Notes: a model not told the origin generated them from the sequence alone. DNA of 64,000 bases from Diospyros lotus (GCF_014633365.1 NW_026267105.1:641950-705949), one strand, 5' to 3'. Positions 46,113 through 58,132 are shown, numbered from the stretch's first letter. Numbers and translations: made by a program.

Positions 46113-49100
46113 TTCTCCCCTCCTTACAAAAATTTCGTCCTCGAAATTTGCTACATATCCTAAATCTCAAAATTTCATCATCGGAATCAACACCTGATTG
46201 ATCAAATAAAGAAGATCCCACTTGAAACTCGTGAATACCAATGCACATATCAAAATCCGAACCCTTAGACTAACCATACCCATCAACCTATAGACAAGTA
46301 CACTTGTCAACCATGCATACCTTTCAAATTATAATCGCATAACTCCGTCCTTGGGCCACGAGTCTCCACTCGAGCTCCTATCTAAGTCGGTACTCATATC
46401 GTCATAATAAGCCCGCAGCTCTCATATCCACATTCTTAATTTTCAATTTTCTCAAGTCATCCAATCGATATCACGACATTCCTTTAATTCTGATTTCCTA
46501 CGACATCATTTATTTTGAATCAATCAATCATGCTTTGACAATTTTCCAACCTTAACACAAAGTCCCTGATCTCGATTCATCTTAACTTTTATCAAATCGA
46601 TCCTCAAAGAAATATTTTTATGTCGTCAAACTATTTCACGTACCCTTGGATTCAAAAATATCACAAATATACGTCATCACATATCCTTGAAACTAGCTAT
46701 ACCTTACCTTAGATCATCTCAAGCTTAGTCATTGCTTAATCTTTGTGCTAATCTATTCGAGATTTTTGTTGTTTCCTCATTCTTGTAGACATTCATCACC
46801 CAATATAATCTCAAGGTTCTGCCAATTGACCACAATCATCTTCTAATCATGTCGTGTAATTTTAAGAAATCTTTAATAGATTCTATCTATCTCCAAAACT
46901 TCTTTCCGTAACTTAACTTTTAATATCAACCGACATCAAACAATGTCTTCCAAATCTAGCTAGCAATATTAATATCCTTGCATTGCTTGCTCATTTGTTA
47001 CTTAGTCGCCAACTAATACCCATTCATCCATATACCCATAACTTAAAGAACTCATCGCGCTTTTCAAAGTGATCCTCAGATAACATTTTTTTTTTATCAT
47101 CAGATTAATCATTTGATCCTCAAATTTGCTTGAACTAATTCTCGAGTTATTCATCTCATATCAATTAACTCTAGTCCTACTTGATCCTTAAGATACCATC
47201 TCATGCCAATATGGAAATCACCTAATTTCTTTCCTAGCATTTGACCATCGATTTTTTTTTTTAGTCAATCGTAGCACAGGTACACTTACCAACTTGCAAT
47301 CACTAGACTTGCTCATCGACTCTATTGTCTATCAATCTGTGACATCATTATCATCCAATCAAAATCTCGAAACCATTTACCCTCAAGCGTCACAATGAAA
47401 AGTGTCACACGTAACCTTAATATTGCAAGGGTTTACTTTACTCCTCGATTGTGCATCAATCATAGAAAATACCATAGCCTCTTGCAGCTATTTTATAATT
47501 CACCAAATTCGAGGTAAATATATCTACTCTTAATTATCACATCTTTGATAATTTACATCCTCAATCAAGCCACTTATAGCTAAGCATCCAACAACCTCAA
47601 GCTATTATTGGCAATTAAGAAATAATCCCGATAAATCTTCCAAGAGCACATTCTGATATTTCTCTCACTTCCTCAATTTTCTCACGGCTTTTCATTGACC
47701 ACAAGTGCCCGTACCACATATTGACAGGCTCCTTATTTTCATAACTTGCTTATATCACTTTAGTGATCGTCTAGCTACACATCTCCCGATTTGTCCATCA
47801 GGGTTATCTAGCCTAACCGCTTAGCTCAATAGGAGTTCCATTCTCCCAAATCGAAAATTTCAGATCTCCAATAGATTTCGATCTATTACTAACATCCTGA
47901 CACATCTGTCATTACCTATCTCTCTTAAACACGCCAAAAACATCAATCCGTAACCATCTCACTAACTGGAGTGGGTAGGTACTTACGTCTCCCATGGTAC
48001 CCTGATTATGACTTTCACAGCTTAAGAAAATCAATCTCTATTTCCTTAACGAGATTACCTAAGGACCTTCCAAATCTTTTTTGGAAAACTTTAAAGTCTC
48101 ATCACAAATCCTTAGATTCTCATCCCTTAGGGGAAATTCCTCGAAAATTCCAAATTGATTCATCTTTGAAGATCCCAAATCAAATCGCGTTAATTGGCTC
48201 CAATCATTTCTTATAAATAACCGAGCCTCAAAACTTCCCTGAACTCTTTACCTAAGGATACCTTAAATCTCAAATAATGATTCAAGTCCCCACACAACCC
48301 ATTCACATGTCCCTTCTCACAAACTTTTGAATCCTCAAGCCCACTTGGCACACTGAATCGAGGTTGCTATCTTACTACTCATCGTCAGGGCCTTGAACTG
48401 GCCATGTTGTACTTCCCAAAATCCCGTTTATCGAGAATTCACTGACTCTCGCATTTCGATCTTTAGATCTCGCTGACTATCGACGCACGACCATTTGTGA
48501 CCCCATTGTCATACTAGATACCAAGGTATTCTACTCCTCAAGTCTCGTACTGTTCGTCGTGTCACCCTACTCCCAAGATGACTGCGAACCCCGATACAAT
48601 TCTTTAAATAAGTCACTCAGTCCATATTCAATCCATTTCATTCAGGTTGATTCCCTAGGCTTCCAACCTCTTTTAACCTTAGCTAGTGGCACACCTCACA
48701 CCCTAGACCATTGGGATTTAAACCCATATAAGGTACAAACCATGCTGGGCTGTCCCAGATCTTCATGATCGTCTCCCAGACAGTCTGCTATGATGCTTTC
48801 GATCGACGGATTTCCCGTACCTTATCGTAAGCCATCCATCAACTATCTGCACGTGGGTCCCTAGACCCAGATTTGTCACTGCAAATACCGAACCAGTAGT
48901 GCCGTCACTCTGTTAGGGTTCCTTATCCCATCTCTGCGAGTCCCATTGGTTGCGCAAATACCGAACTAGTAGTGCTGTCATTCTGTTAGGGTTCCTTATC
49001 CCATCTCTGCGAGTCCCATTGGTTGCACCACTGCCACCTCATCGCACCCTAGACCATTGGGACTTAAACCCATATAAGGTACAGACCGTGCTGGGCTGTC

Positions 49101-50174
49101 CCAGATCTTCATGATCGTCTCCCGGACAGTCTGCTATGATGCTTTCGATCGACGGGTTTCCCGTACCTTATCGTAAGCCATCCATCAACTATCTGCACGT
49201 GGGTCCCTAAACCCAGATTTGTCACTACAAATACCGAACCAGTAGTGCCGTCACTCTGTTAAGGTTCCTTATCCCATCTCTACGAGTCCCATTGGTTGCG
49301 CGCAAATACCGAACCAGTAGTGCCGTCATTCTGTTAGGGTTCCTTATCCCATCTCTGCGAGTCCCATTGGTTGCACCACTGCCACCTCATCAATTGATGC
49401 AACTCACTTGCCATCACTTGACCATCTTCGGCATCTCGCTTGACTTAATCAGTTGGATCTCTGATCTACACATCCTATTTCCGAGTTATTAAATGATCTT
49501 CGAAATACTTATCATTTGATCCTAACTTTTTAACTAGGCTATGTCACATCAGACTAATTATCTATGATTCGATCATCCTCGATAACCACAGTTACCATAT
49601 CATTTCTCGCCATGATTTTGACTAATGACCTCAAATCAACAGTCTCTAAATCTCTCGGATCCATAATCACGGTTATCGAGTCAACCTTACACTCGAATCA
49701 TATCATCAGATCCTAACTCCAATAGCTAGATCATTATACTAGCTTCCATCAGGCTTTTACTATTCATCGAGAATAGTAATCGTATACTGGAATAGTGTCT
49801 GTACATGAATAATACACCAGGTAAGTTCCCAGGAAAGAGATGTGGGTCACAAATGGACACATTTAAATACCAAGTCTTTCCTTAAGCAGAACTTGCCTAG
49901 ACATGCACTTCCACTACTCAACATTGAAATTCAGTAACCCCTAACCCTTCAACCGACAATCCCTGAATCTCCTAAATAGGGATTTCATCTTACAAACCCT
50001 TGGTCTATTTCCCCTAAGCCTCCACTTGGGGTTCCTACTAATTGGTTCCATCAATATCGGATCCTCTTAAGTCTCCAAATTGCTATTCCCTAATCTCCAA
50101 ATAGGGTTTAACTCCGATATCAACTACATCCGAGTCACAAAGGGCTTCCAATAACCTTAAGCTCTGATACCAAC
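46113..50174 (-). other. Non-coding interior of the chromovirus-type element
   Basis: No frame longer than ~80 codons and no reverse transcriptase, integrase or gag motifs were recognised. It holds a 346-bp tandem duplication (48701-49392). Near the primer site a segment (49790-50000, minus) resembles 28855-29075 in the Cassandra-like element. Confidence 0.6.
48701..49392. repeat. 346-bp tandem duplication containing ~73-bp subrepeats
   Basis: The unit starting CCCTAGACCATTGGGA at 48701 repeats at 49047, nearly identical. Each unit ends with two copies of a ~73-75 bp subrepeat (GCAAATACCGAAC...CCCATTGGTTGC, starting at 48881, 48954, 49227 and 49302). High identity suggests a recent or gene-converted duplication compared with the decayed surroundings. 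Confidence 0.9.
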
Positions 50175-52876
50175 TGTAACGCCCCACTTTTTCGGGCACG
50201 TTATAAATTGGGACAATTCCGGGACAATAAAATTTTTTCTTTCAAACACTAAGGCTAAACCACATCATTTCTCGAATCCGTCTCGGAATTCCCAACTATT
50301 AATCTCGAAAGAGAATCACTATAGACATCAAATGCGGACGCAAAGATCAAAATCTGATATCTTAACATTAATCGTAAATAAATTCAACATTCCTCAAAAC
50401 GTTCAGAATCTAAAGTAGCAAAACTTAAATACATGGGCTGCACAACATACATTTCACTCTTCATACACTCTCTCTGCTAAGTGCCATTTCATGCCTCATT
50501 TATCCTCGAATCTGCTACAATCTCTACCTGGAACGTTGAATATTCCAAGGAAAAACTCAAGTTAAATGATGAATCATCTAAGTAAGGGTACATAATATTA
50601 TATCATGTGTGTATGCAATGTCTTACTTCGTAGGTGTCAACTGCACCCCTCATGCTACCTACTATTTTTGCGGCCCCCTTCTTTCAAAGCCGAGGTGTAT
50701 GGGTGCACCCTTGGTAAAGTAGCGGTGCCAGCTCGTATTCCTTACGGCCTCAAATGCGAATGATCAATGATATCAATGTGTATTTATACATTTCATAATC
50801 ATGTCATGTATGCAGTCCACGTGATGGATACATATCAGGGCATGTCAATATGATGAAAACATTTTCGAGGAACATAAATCACTTATAACTCAACCATTTT
50901 CCATAAAACTAACTTTAATTAAGGAGTACCACTTACCTTCTAGAGTTTATCGGGCTACCTCGATATCCGTGCCTTGCCTCGTACATTGCCTCAATTTACA
51001 TGTCAACCTCAAATTTTGACAAGTCACTTCAACTTATTCCTCAAAGCATCCTAATTACCATAATTATTTAAATAAATATTAAATTCTATTTTTCCATAAT
51101 TTTTGACATTTTCTATAATTTTTTTCTCTATTTCTTCCTAATTTTCCTCAATAAATCCAAACTAAATATTTCTAAAAATATTTTCTCAAATATTTCACTA
51201 CAAAAATTCATAAAATAATATTCTTGAATTTTTGAAATTTTTAGAGAATTTTACTTACCTTGATTTAGCTTCTCCAATTTCCTCAGTATGCGTGCCTTGA
51301 TCTCAAAAAGCATGCCCGGACAATTTTTCCTGCCAAAATCTTCAGAATATTACCAAAATATAATTTCCTATCTTTTGGGACTTTTCTGGGATTTTTTCGA
51401 TATTTTCTCATTTATTTTTCCTTTTCTTTTCATTTTTTTCTTTTTTTTCTTTTTCCCACCACTTCATCTTCTTCCTCCAGCTGCTCTCTCCCGCCTGCAA
51501 CTCCCTCTCCTCTTTTCTTTCTTCTTCTTTCTCTTCTTTTTCCTTCTCTTCTTTTCTTCTTCTTCTTCTTCTTCTTTTTCCTTCTCTTCTCTTCTTCTTC
51601 CTTTCTCTTCTTTCCTCCATGGCCGAACCAGCACCGCCCCCGCGCACAGTGCCACGCGCACCAGCTCCGCCTCCACGGCTGCTCGGCCCGTCGCCGGCCA
51701 TCACGGCCGTCTTCCAGTTGCCGCACGACCATCGCCACAGCCTCCCGAACCAGCAACCAGCTTCTTCGCGCGACTCGAGCTACTGCGTGCTCGCTGCCAT
51801 GTCCACTGATCTCCATTACTGGTTCACCAAGGCCCCTTGGTTGCTGCCCCGCCGCTGGCCTTCCCGGCTTCTACATGATCGGCTCGGCCCGCCACTGCCG
51901 CGAACCACCAGCCAGCCTTCTCGCCTGGGCCATCGCTGCCTTGCTCGAACCAGCCTGCTTCCATCTTCTTCTAGCATCGCAGCCATGGCCGCATTAGCTC
52001 GCCTCCGGCCATGATCGGCCCTGAGCTCTTTCTCCCCCATGTGAACTCTCTTTCGATCTTTATGTCAAGCTCTCTCTCAGCCTCACGATCTCTTGGCCAG
52101 CTTCTCCCTTGCCATTTTCTTGCTTTCATTTCTCTCTATTTATAGGTAATTCCATTGCCTCGAGCTTGCCATGGCGCCATCCCTCAATGCGTATAACTCA
52201 CGCAATTTTCAGCCAACACGTTTGCAGAGGATGGAGACTGCAGAGGCGTGGTGTTAAATTTGCAGCGCATGGGTTCCAATTTGCAGGGTATGGGATTTAC
52301 AGAGCCATGTCTCGCGCATGCCCACCTATACATATATATATATATATGATTATATAATTATATTATACATTTAAATCTTATTTTTTATTTTTATTTCATT
52401 TGGACAATTACATAATTACAATTATACTCCTAAATATTGAATTAATTTACAATTCAATATTGAAAATTCAAAATTAATAACTTTAAAGTTACTCAATTTG
52501 GTCGATTTTGCCGTAGTGTCCTCACCGGGCCATTGGTTGATCTCGAAATTACTGAAAGGTTGATCATTATGCAAAACCGAAGCCCCCATAAGGTTCCGTT
52601 GATTTTTTGAGAGTCTCCTACAACGATTCGGTTTTATAGCCTAAATGGCAGCTGTATTTTAACTGTACCGAAAATTATTCCCGATTTGATTTCTTTCGAT
52701 ACCATAAATCCTATCTCGGAATGCTCATCAAAATCATATAATTTTCCTTAGACAATTTCACTCCGAGGTATTCCCTGCAATCGATTCGGTACTAATAACT
52801 GCTATTAAGCCAATTTTTCGGTATCATAAACGCATCAAAATTACATGGCAACTTCATACGAACGTGGGGTATTACA
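50175..52876 (-). repeat. 5' LTR of the chromovirus-type element, 2.70 kb
   Basis: Plus-strand ends are TGTAACGCCCCAC and GGGGTATTACA. A minus-strand TATA box is the complement of 52136-52145 (CTATAAATAG). A pyrimidine-rich tract at 51415-51615 is followed by a GC-rich, coding-like patch at 51619-52014. Its ends closely resemble those of the solo LTRs at 3729, 7304 and 22040. Confidence 0.85.
51400..52040. repeat. Pyrimidine-rich tract and GC-rich patch inside the LTR
   Basis: 51415-51615 is almost pure C/T on the plus strand (TTCTTCTTC repeats). 51619-52014 is GC-rich with recurring GCCATC, GGCC and CGGCCC words and open on both strands. The plus frame reads MAEPAPPPRTVPRAPAPPPR, low-complexity Pro/Ala/Ser. 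I treat it as compositional, not a gene, since no domain is visible. Confidence 0.55.
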
Positions 52877-53130
52877 CAAATCTGGTCCCGATATAGCAAT
52901 AAACCATTATTCCACTGGTTGTATCCCAAATGAGCAAATCTCTCCATATCCCTTAAAATCTTAGCTAGTAGTCTTCGTCACCTTGTTGTTCCTGAATCCG
53001 ATGAGTCAATTCCGATTGCACCTTGGCATAAGCACAAAATACCAGAAGCTTCTCTTCAGTAGGAGTGATAGTCAACTCACTCATATGCTCTAACAGTTCC
53101 CATTTGTGTACCATTCCATAGTCATTGACG
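52877..53130 (-). pseudogene. Chromovirus pol fragment, RNase H to integrase linker
   Basis: Minus frames read MSELTITPTEEKLLVFCAYA, THRIQEQQGDEDY, then after a stop or shift ERFAHLGYNQWNNGLLLYRD, in the style of the Tekay-type linker ending NGLLLYRDQICVP. It stops exactly at the LTR edge at 52876. With the integrase scrap at 45490 this shows that the element at 45545-52876 landed in, or recombined with, another chromovirus on the same strand. Confidence 0.5.
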
Positions 53131-54269
53131 CTCCTTATCATCTCAAAGCATCTACTACAAGCGCAAAAGACCCTTGATAGAATTAGTGATTATTGTTTTT
53201 CGAGTTTGAATCTGCACGTCAAAAGGTAATCATTTGCCATTCATCCGTAATCTATTCCTTTAGAGAGATTCTAAAGGAATTTATGATTAAAATTTTGTAT
53301 TTTTTCAATACACTTATGATCTATAAATTCCTTCGTGTCTATGTCTAGGGCCCCCAAAAAAGGGCCCAAAATCACTAATTATTTAAAATTTATTTTTTCT
53401 TATTTTTTTGAGATATAAAATCACTAATTCTATTTCACAATGATTTTTCTCTAAAGTGATGCTCCATTTATTTTATTGTTCCATTTGAACAATGAGGCCC
53501 CCCAATTCCTTAAGTTCGCCAATTATTTTTCAATATTAGATAATTAGATAATGAACAGTAAAGGATTATTTAAACAAGAAGAACCACCAACTCTCGAAGT
53601 CGATGGATTATTTTTCAATATTAGGTAATGAATAATAAGGTGTAAACTAATAATGCAATAGAAAAAAATGAAGAAATGACGTTATTTTAAGAGAATAATT
53701 TGATAAAACATTTTTTTGGACAACAAAAATTTCACTTAGGGAATCCACACTGATCTAGGCATTGAAAAAAAAAAAAAGGCAAAAATAAATCGATAACTTT
53801 TTAATTTACAAGGCCTAAGTATGGACTCTCGACATTTTTTGCTTATTCAACTCTTACGTGTTTAGATTCTTTCATTTTGTTTATATTGTCAATTGAAAAA
53901 TATTTATTTTCTAAATTTGAATATAAAATTTTAATTAATAATTTTGCATTTAAAAAAGTAAGCAAAGTAAATTTTAAATAATTTTTAATATTTATTTATA
54001 TTATTAAAAAGTCACCAAAATAACTCATTCTTAGTGTCAAATATTCTTAAGGCGGCTGTAGCTAGAACCACCACAATCCATAGAATCTAATAATCGGCTG
54101 CTGTCGAGCAATCGATCGGTGGCATTGTTTTATTTTTTCCAGTTGTTTAGCCAAGGGGCTGTTTGGCTATACGAATAAAGTTTTAGCGTTTTAAGATATT
54201 TTAGAAAACAATGTTGGGCCTTAAAATTTGTTTGAGATTGTAAAGGGTTTTTTTGATTTCTGATCAGGC
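53131..54269. other. Unassigned AT-rich region
   Basis: No gene or clear element. An inverted pair GGGCCC...GGGCCC is at 53348-53369 and a short A-run at 53765-53776. Confidence 0.5.
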
Positions 54270-54890
54270 TATGGGGGCACTCCTGCTCTAAGGGCAATCA
54301 TGCTATTGGCTTGAGCATAGATGGTAACATTTGAGTCCGATGACATATCTAATGTGGCTCTGCTGCAGTGGGTTAGATGTAGCTGCTGCTAAAATGTTAC
54401 TATATCTAAGAAAACTGTACAATCCTATTCTGCGAAGATTTGTTAAGCCACAAATGAAATTAGCCATCATGTGCATGTCTATTGTCTAGCTCATCAAGGC
54501 AAAACCGATGACATATCTATTGTCTAGAAGACTGCCAACGTTAGGCAGAGCTTTATAATGGAGCAGGCATAATTTAAGAGGATCGTCTTGGCAATGCAAG
54601 GCTAAGAAACTTGGGCTTGCAAGCACTGTTTATTTCCTTTGGTTTGTCAGAAATCATCATGTTTTTGAGGGCCAATCACTCTGTATTGATGTCGTGGTTA
54701 GTAAGGTTAAAACACATATATACAGAGTAATTTTTTCTTTATATTCTTATGTTTTAGCTCACTATGAGAGTTTGGCCTTGCAGCAAGTTTAGTCGCCTTT
54801 TGGCTTTGTCTGGGTATGCCCAGTGGATTTGTACAATTCACTTTGATTATTATACACTTTTACCATTACTTATCAAAAAAAAATGATGTC
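54270..54890 (+). mobile_element. 3' end of an L1-type LINE
   Basis: A plus frame at about 54570-54790 reads GSSWQCKAKKLGLASTVYFL, WFVRNHHVFEGQSLCIDVVV, SKVKTHIYRVI, the pattern downstream of plant L1 reverse transcriptase (zf-RVT end: YxLWxxRNxxIFxG). The sequence ends in TACTTATC followed by an A run at 54877-54885, as expected for a LINE tail. Upstream parts (54270-54560) are less clear. A 5'-truncated dead copy. Confidence 0.55.
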
Positions 54891-55689
54891 AGGTGAATGA
54901 TTATGTTAATGATTATGCATTTTTGAATCACTGTGGAAGCATATCTTACTACAACATTTGGTATTATAGATGCAAAGCCATTCTGCTAAAACTGGTAAGC
55001 AAGCATATCTTGCTATTAATTATGTGGTGGTGTGTAGCTGTCATTACTGCTACTGCATCATAACACAACAAACAAAAGCATTATAACACAAGTTATTTCC
55101 TAGAAAGTGTCCTTCCATATCTTTTTTTTTTTTTTTTTTTTTGGCTTGATCCGCCTGATAACAATTTCATTGTTTGTTCATGAATTATATATAGGTGAGT
55201 AAACTTGATTGTCTAGACAGACAAGTAAGTGTATCTATGAACCACCAGGCAAGCTCACAGTAGTGGAGATGTCAGCCTTTTGCTGGGATTTATGTCGAGT
55301 TCATCACATAAACTTGGGATCACCAAATTGATAATGGTACGCAAAATGAATGCATGCAAGCAAGTCAATGGTTAAATAACCCAAATGAAGTGTAGATTGG
55401 TGCGGTGAGATAAATTATTTGCGGTAGTAAATTCAAGATTGGGATAAGACATAATAGATTGTTTAGGGGTTGCAGAGGAGTTCAGAATGAATACTTGATT
55501 CAAAAGCAACAACAACAACAACAACAACAACAACAAAAAAGTAAATAAATAAAAGAAATGGCCTCTTATAATACATTACAGAATTAATATCTCCACTACA
55601 TGATGTATGTCTCTAAAATGTAATTTCTGCAACGCCTCTTCCAATTACCAACTTGGCTGCCTGCCCCAATATTCTATCTGTTAATTAAT
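54891..55689. other. Unassigned region
   Basis: A 24-nt T run lies at 55119-55142 and a (CAA)n repeat at 55506-55537. No gene recognised. Confidence 0.5.
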
Positions 55690-55806
55690 TGTTTACCCAA
55701 TCGCCAAGACAAGAGTCCCCCACTTAATGTCAGCCACAGCATCATTGGATCCCAAAGAATCAATGCCATCTTGTTGAGCAGCAACATCCCAATAACTCCA
55801 CAAGTA
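55690..55806 (-). CDS. Possible exon of an unidentified gene
   Basis: The minus frame reads YWDVAAQQDGIDSLGSNDAV then ADIKWGTLVLAIG followed by TAA, or by a donor-like GG|GTAAAC. Its composition looks like ordinary cellular protein, not retroelement, but it is short, no acceptor is clear and I recognise no family. It might belong with the candidate exons at 60567-60698 and 62006-62200. Confidence 0.2.
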
Positions 55807-56634
55807 TGTTCATTGGAGTTCATGTCTAAAAGATTTCTAAGCTCTCTTTCTTAAAGTGAAAACCAGTCAGTGCTGCTGCATGGATTAAGGAAACTATTAT
55901 TGCGGTTCACTTTTAACTTTTACTAGACCTAGACCTACAACAGCTTAGTATAATGAATTTATATAAATTTTCCCCGCCCAAGATGACGACTTATTTTGGT
56001 GCATACAATATAGTACATAAACTTGCATTTGGAGTTCACTTCAACTCCATTGTTTTGTTTTTCTATTACTGTAATATGATTATTTTTGTAGAAGATATTT
56101 AGTTTTACTACGGTGGATAAACATAATTATGAATTTGTAATAATATGTCTTAGTCTTTACATACAAGTCTGTAGTGGAACCTCTATATATCAATTGGCAG
56201 AATGGTCAAGATTTCACGCCAAATTAACAAAAGGAAACCAAACCAATATCATTGTCTGCAATTTCATTGTTGATTCGGCTCGGCGGTCGTTAAAATCTAA
56301 TTAAGAAGAGGTGGTGATGCATTTTGGTGGGCAACCATACCAATATAAGGTTGTTGTTGATTCAGTTGTCTCTGAAATCTAGGAAGCGGTGGTGGTGCGT
56401 TTTAGTTGATAACCATACCAACACTAGCTTGTTAATTCGATTGTCTATGAAATCTAGCTAGGAAGAGGTTTTAGTGCATCTTCTTCAGCTTTATGTGACA
56501 TTTAATTTGACAAATGGACCTTCTGATGTGGGTTGCCGCTGCTGAATGGGCATCATACCACTGGGATTGGCTTCTCCGTTGAACACTACATGGAAACACA
56601 TTTTATAATTTGGCAAAAAAGAACAGTAGAATCA
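55807..56634. other. Unassigned region
   Basis: Contains a repeated phrase GTTGATTC...TTGTC(T)(C/A)TGAAATCTA...GGAAG near 56270, 56355 and 56435 (three imperfect ~85-bp units). No gene recognised. Confidence 0.45.
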
Positions 56635-58132
56635 TGTCAGGACCCTACGGTATGGTTAGGGTGGTTATAATTTGGCAACAAAGAACAGTATTATAATGCA
56701 CGCTCAAGAAGGCGTATTCAGAAGGGATCACCGGTGATTGAGATTGAATTATCAGAGCTTCGAACCGTAGCCTTCAATTGTTAATCGGACACAAAAAATG
56801 AGGGCGCAGCTTCAGCAAGTGATAGCGGCCATATCGGATGTGCAGATGCGACTTGGAGCCATTGACGACGTGATTGAACAGACCATTGATCGCAAGTTGG
56901 ATCATGCAATGGGACGAATTTTTCAAACAATTTCAATGGACCAAATTCGGAGCTTTATGCTCATGTTCATGGGGCATAATTCAGTGAGGTTATTGCCCAA
57001 ATTTCCTCCAAGAGAACGCTCAAAATCGGTCTTGTCTAGGCATGGAACAGGACCAAGAACCGTGGGCTTGGAAGCAAAAACCATGGCAACTAAGGAAGTC
57101 GGAAATGGGCGATCAAGCAGAAGGGGATCAGTCGCGCCAACCATGGCAGCAGAGGAACAATTGGATTCCCTTGAAAAAGAAGTTCATGAAGAGGATATTT
57201 GAGATGATATCATCGGAAGTTTGGATCAAGAGGTGATTGATTCAGCCAATTGATTTCCAAAATTGAAAACAAATAATGGAGAACTTTCAAAGACGGAGAT
57301 AAAAACAATTAGATATTCTAAAGTTGAAATTGATTCGGCCTATTGCAAGGAACAATTGACAGGCAGTGAGGTGAAGGAACTAGTTCCAGTTGTCAAGACC
57401 AATTTCGTGCCTAGTGGGAGTTCCAGGAGGGAAATAAGAAGCTGTTAGGCAGAGTGACAGGGAAAACAAAGTTTATTACATCATCCTTGGTGGGCTTACA
57501 AAAGTTTTTCAAGCTTGCTCCATCAAGCTGTGGAAGAGTAGGAAAAGAGCTAAGATTGGGAGGCTATACGTCCCAAAGCTGTTTACTGCACTGCTACTTC
57601 ATCTACATGAGCCGACTTGTTGTAACAGTTTCTGCAATCAGCTAACCTACTCTCACTTTCTTGTCCTCACTTTCTTAAGGACAAGAAAGTTCTGGACCGA
57701 GGGGTAATTGTCAAGACCCCATATGGTTAGGGTGGTTAAGGGGTTGTAATAGTGGGATTAGGTTGTTAGATACTTCTGTAACAAATAATAATAGATTGTT
57801 AGCTAGGAGTTAAACATTTGTGGGGAAGTTAGGTGGTTGGGTAGTTATCTTGTAATATGTTGAGTTGTTGTAGTAGCTATATAAAGTTACTAGGCTGTTG
57901 TAGTTGGGGTTATCCAGAAAATATCGAGACAATTGTTCTACTCTCTCTCAAATTCCCCCTCCCTCTCGGACTTGTATCATCTTTCCCTCAGCTTCTCTTC
58001 CTATCTTTTCCTTCTGATTCTCTCTAATTCTCCCTCTCTTCTCTCTCGTTTTTTCCCTTTCTTTCTCCAATTCTATCCTAATTCTTCCTAAAATTGACCC
58101 TAATTCTCTGTTGAAACCCTAAGGTCATGACA
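56635..58132 (+). mobile_element. Small non-autonomous LTR element with a gag-like ORF
   Basis: The 3' LTR is 57709-58132, TGTCAAGACCCC to GGTCATGACA, with a TATA box CTATATAAAG near 57878. The purine tract CTGGACCGAGGGG precedes it. At 56635 TGTCAGGACCC plus TATGGTTAGGGTGG matches the LTR start, so the 5' LTR is reduced to ~35 bp. A primer-site-like TTATCAGAGCTTCG lies near 56749. The flanks aatca and catca agree at four of five positions. The interior is ~1 kb with one ORF and no pol. Confidence 0.6.
56798..57202 (+). CDS. Gag-like or unknown protein of the small LTR element
   Basis: 134 codons from ATG 56798 to TGA 57202, the first ATG after the primer-site-like sequence. The N-terminal 45 residues form a Gln/Asp/Ile-rich helix (QLQQVIAAISDVQMRLGAID), as in the coiled-coil start of some chromovirus Gag proteins. 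Then comes a basic Ser/Arg/Gly stretch, and an acidic tail LEKEVHEEDI. Open frames continue at 57263-57448 (KELVPVVKTNFVPSG) after stops. The family assignment is a guess from position; no zinc knuckle is seen. Confidence 0.35.
   Translation: MRAQLQQVIAAISDVQMRLGAIDDVIEQTIDRKLDHAMGRIFQTISMDQIRSFMLMFMGHNSVRLLPKFPPRERSKSVLSRHGTGPRTVGLEAKTMATKEVGNGRSSRRGSVAPTMAAEEQLDSLEKEVHEEDI

Larger units (their letters stand above)
45545..52876 (-). mobile_element. Chromovirus-type LTR element, non-coding inside, minus strand
   Basis: The 5' LTR (minus sense) is 50175-52876. Next to it lies the primer site TGGTATCAGAGC (complement of 50161-50172) for initiator Met-tRNA. The 3' end carries TTTCGAGGACGAAATTTTTG and then AAGGAGGGGAGAA (complement of about 46113-46152), the usual Tekay/Del polypurine context, followed by the 3' LTR. 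That LTR is truncated: only 45545-46112 remains, matching 52307-52876. The ~4.06 kb interior has no readable gag or pol on either strand, so this is a LARD-like or fully decayed copy. The right flank is caaat; the left duplication is lost. Confidence 0.8.

Noticed and set aside
51408..51816. Glu/Lys/Arg-rich minus-strand frames up to 128 codons
   Set aside because: Translation of a purine-rich simple-sequence tract, low complexity only.
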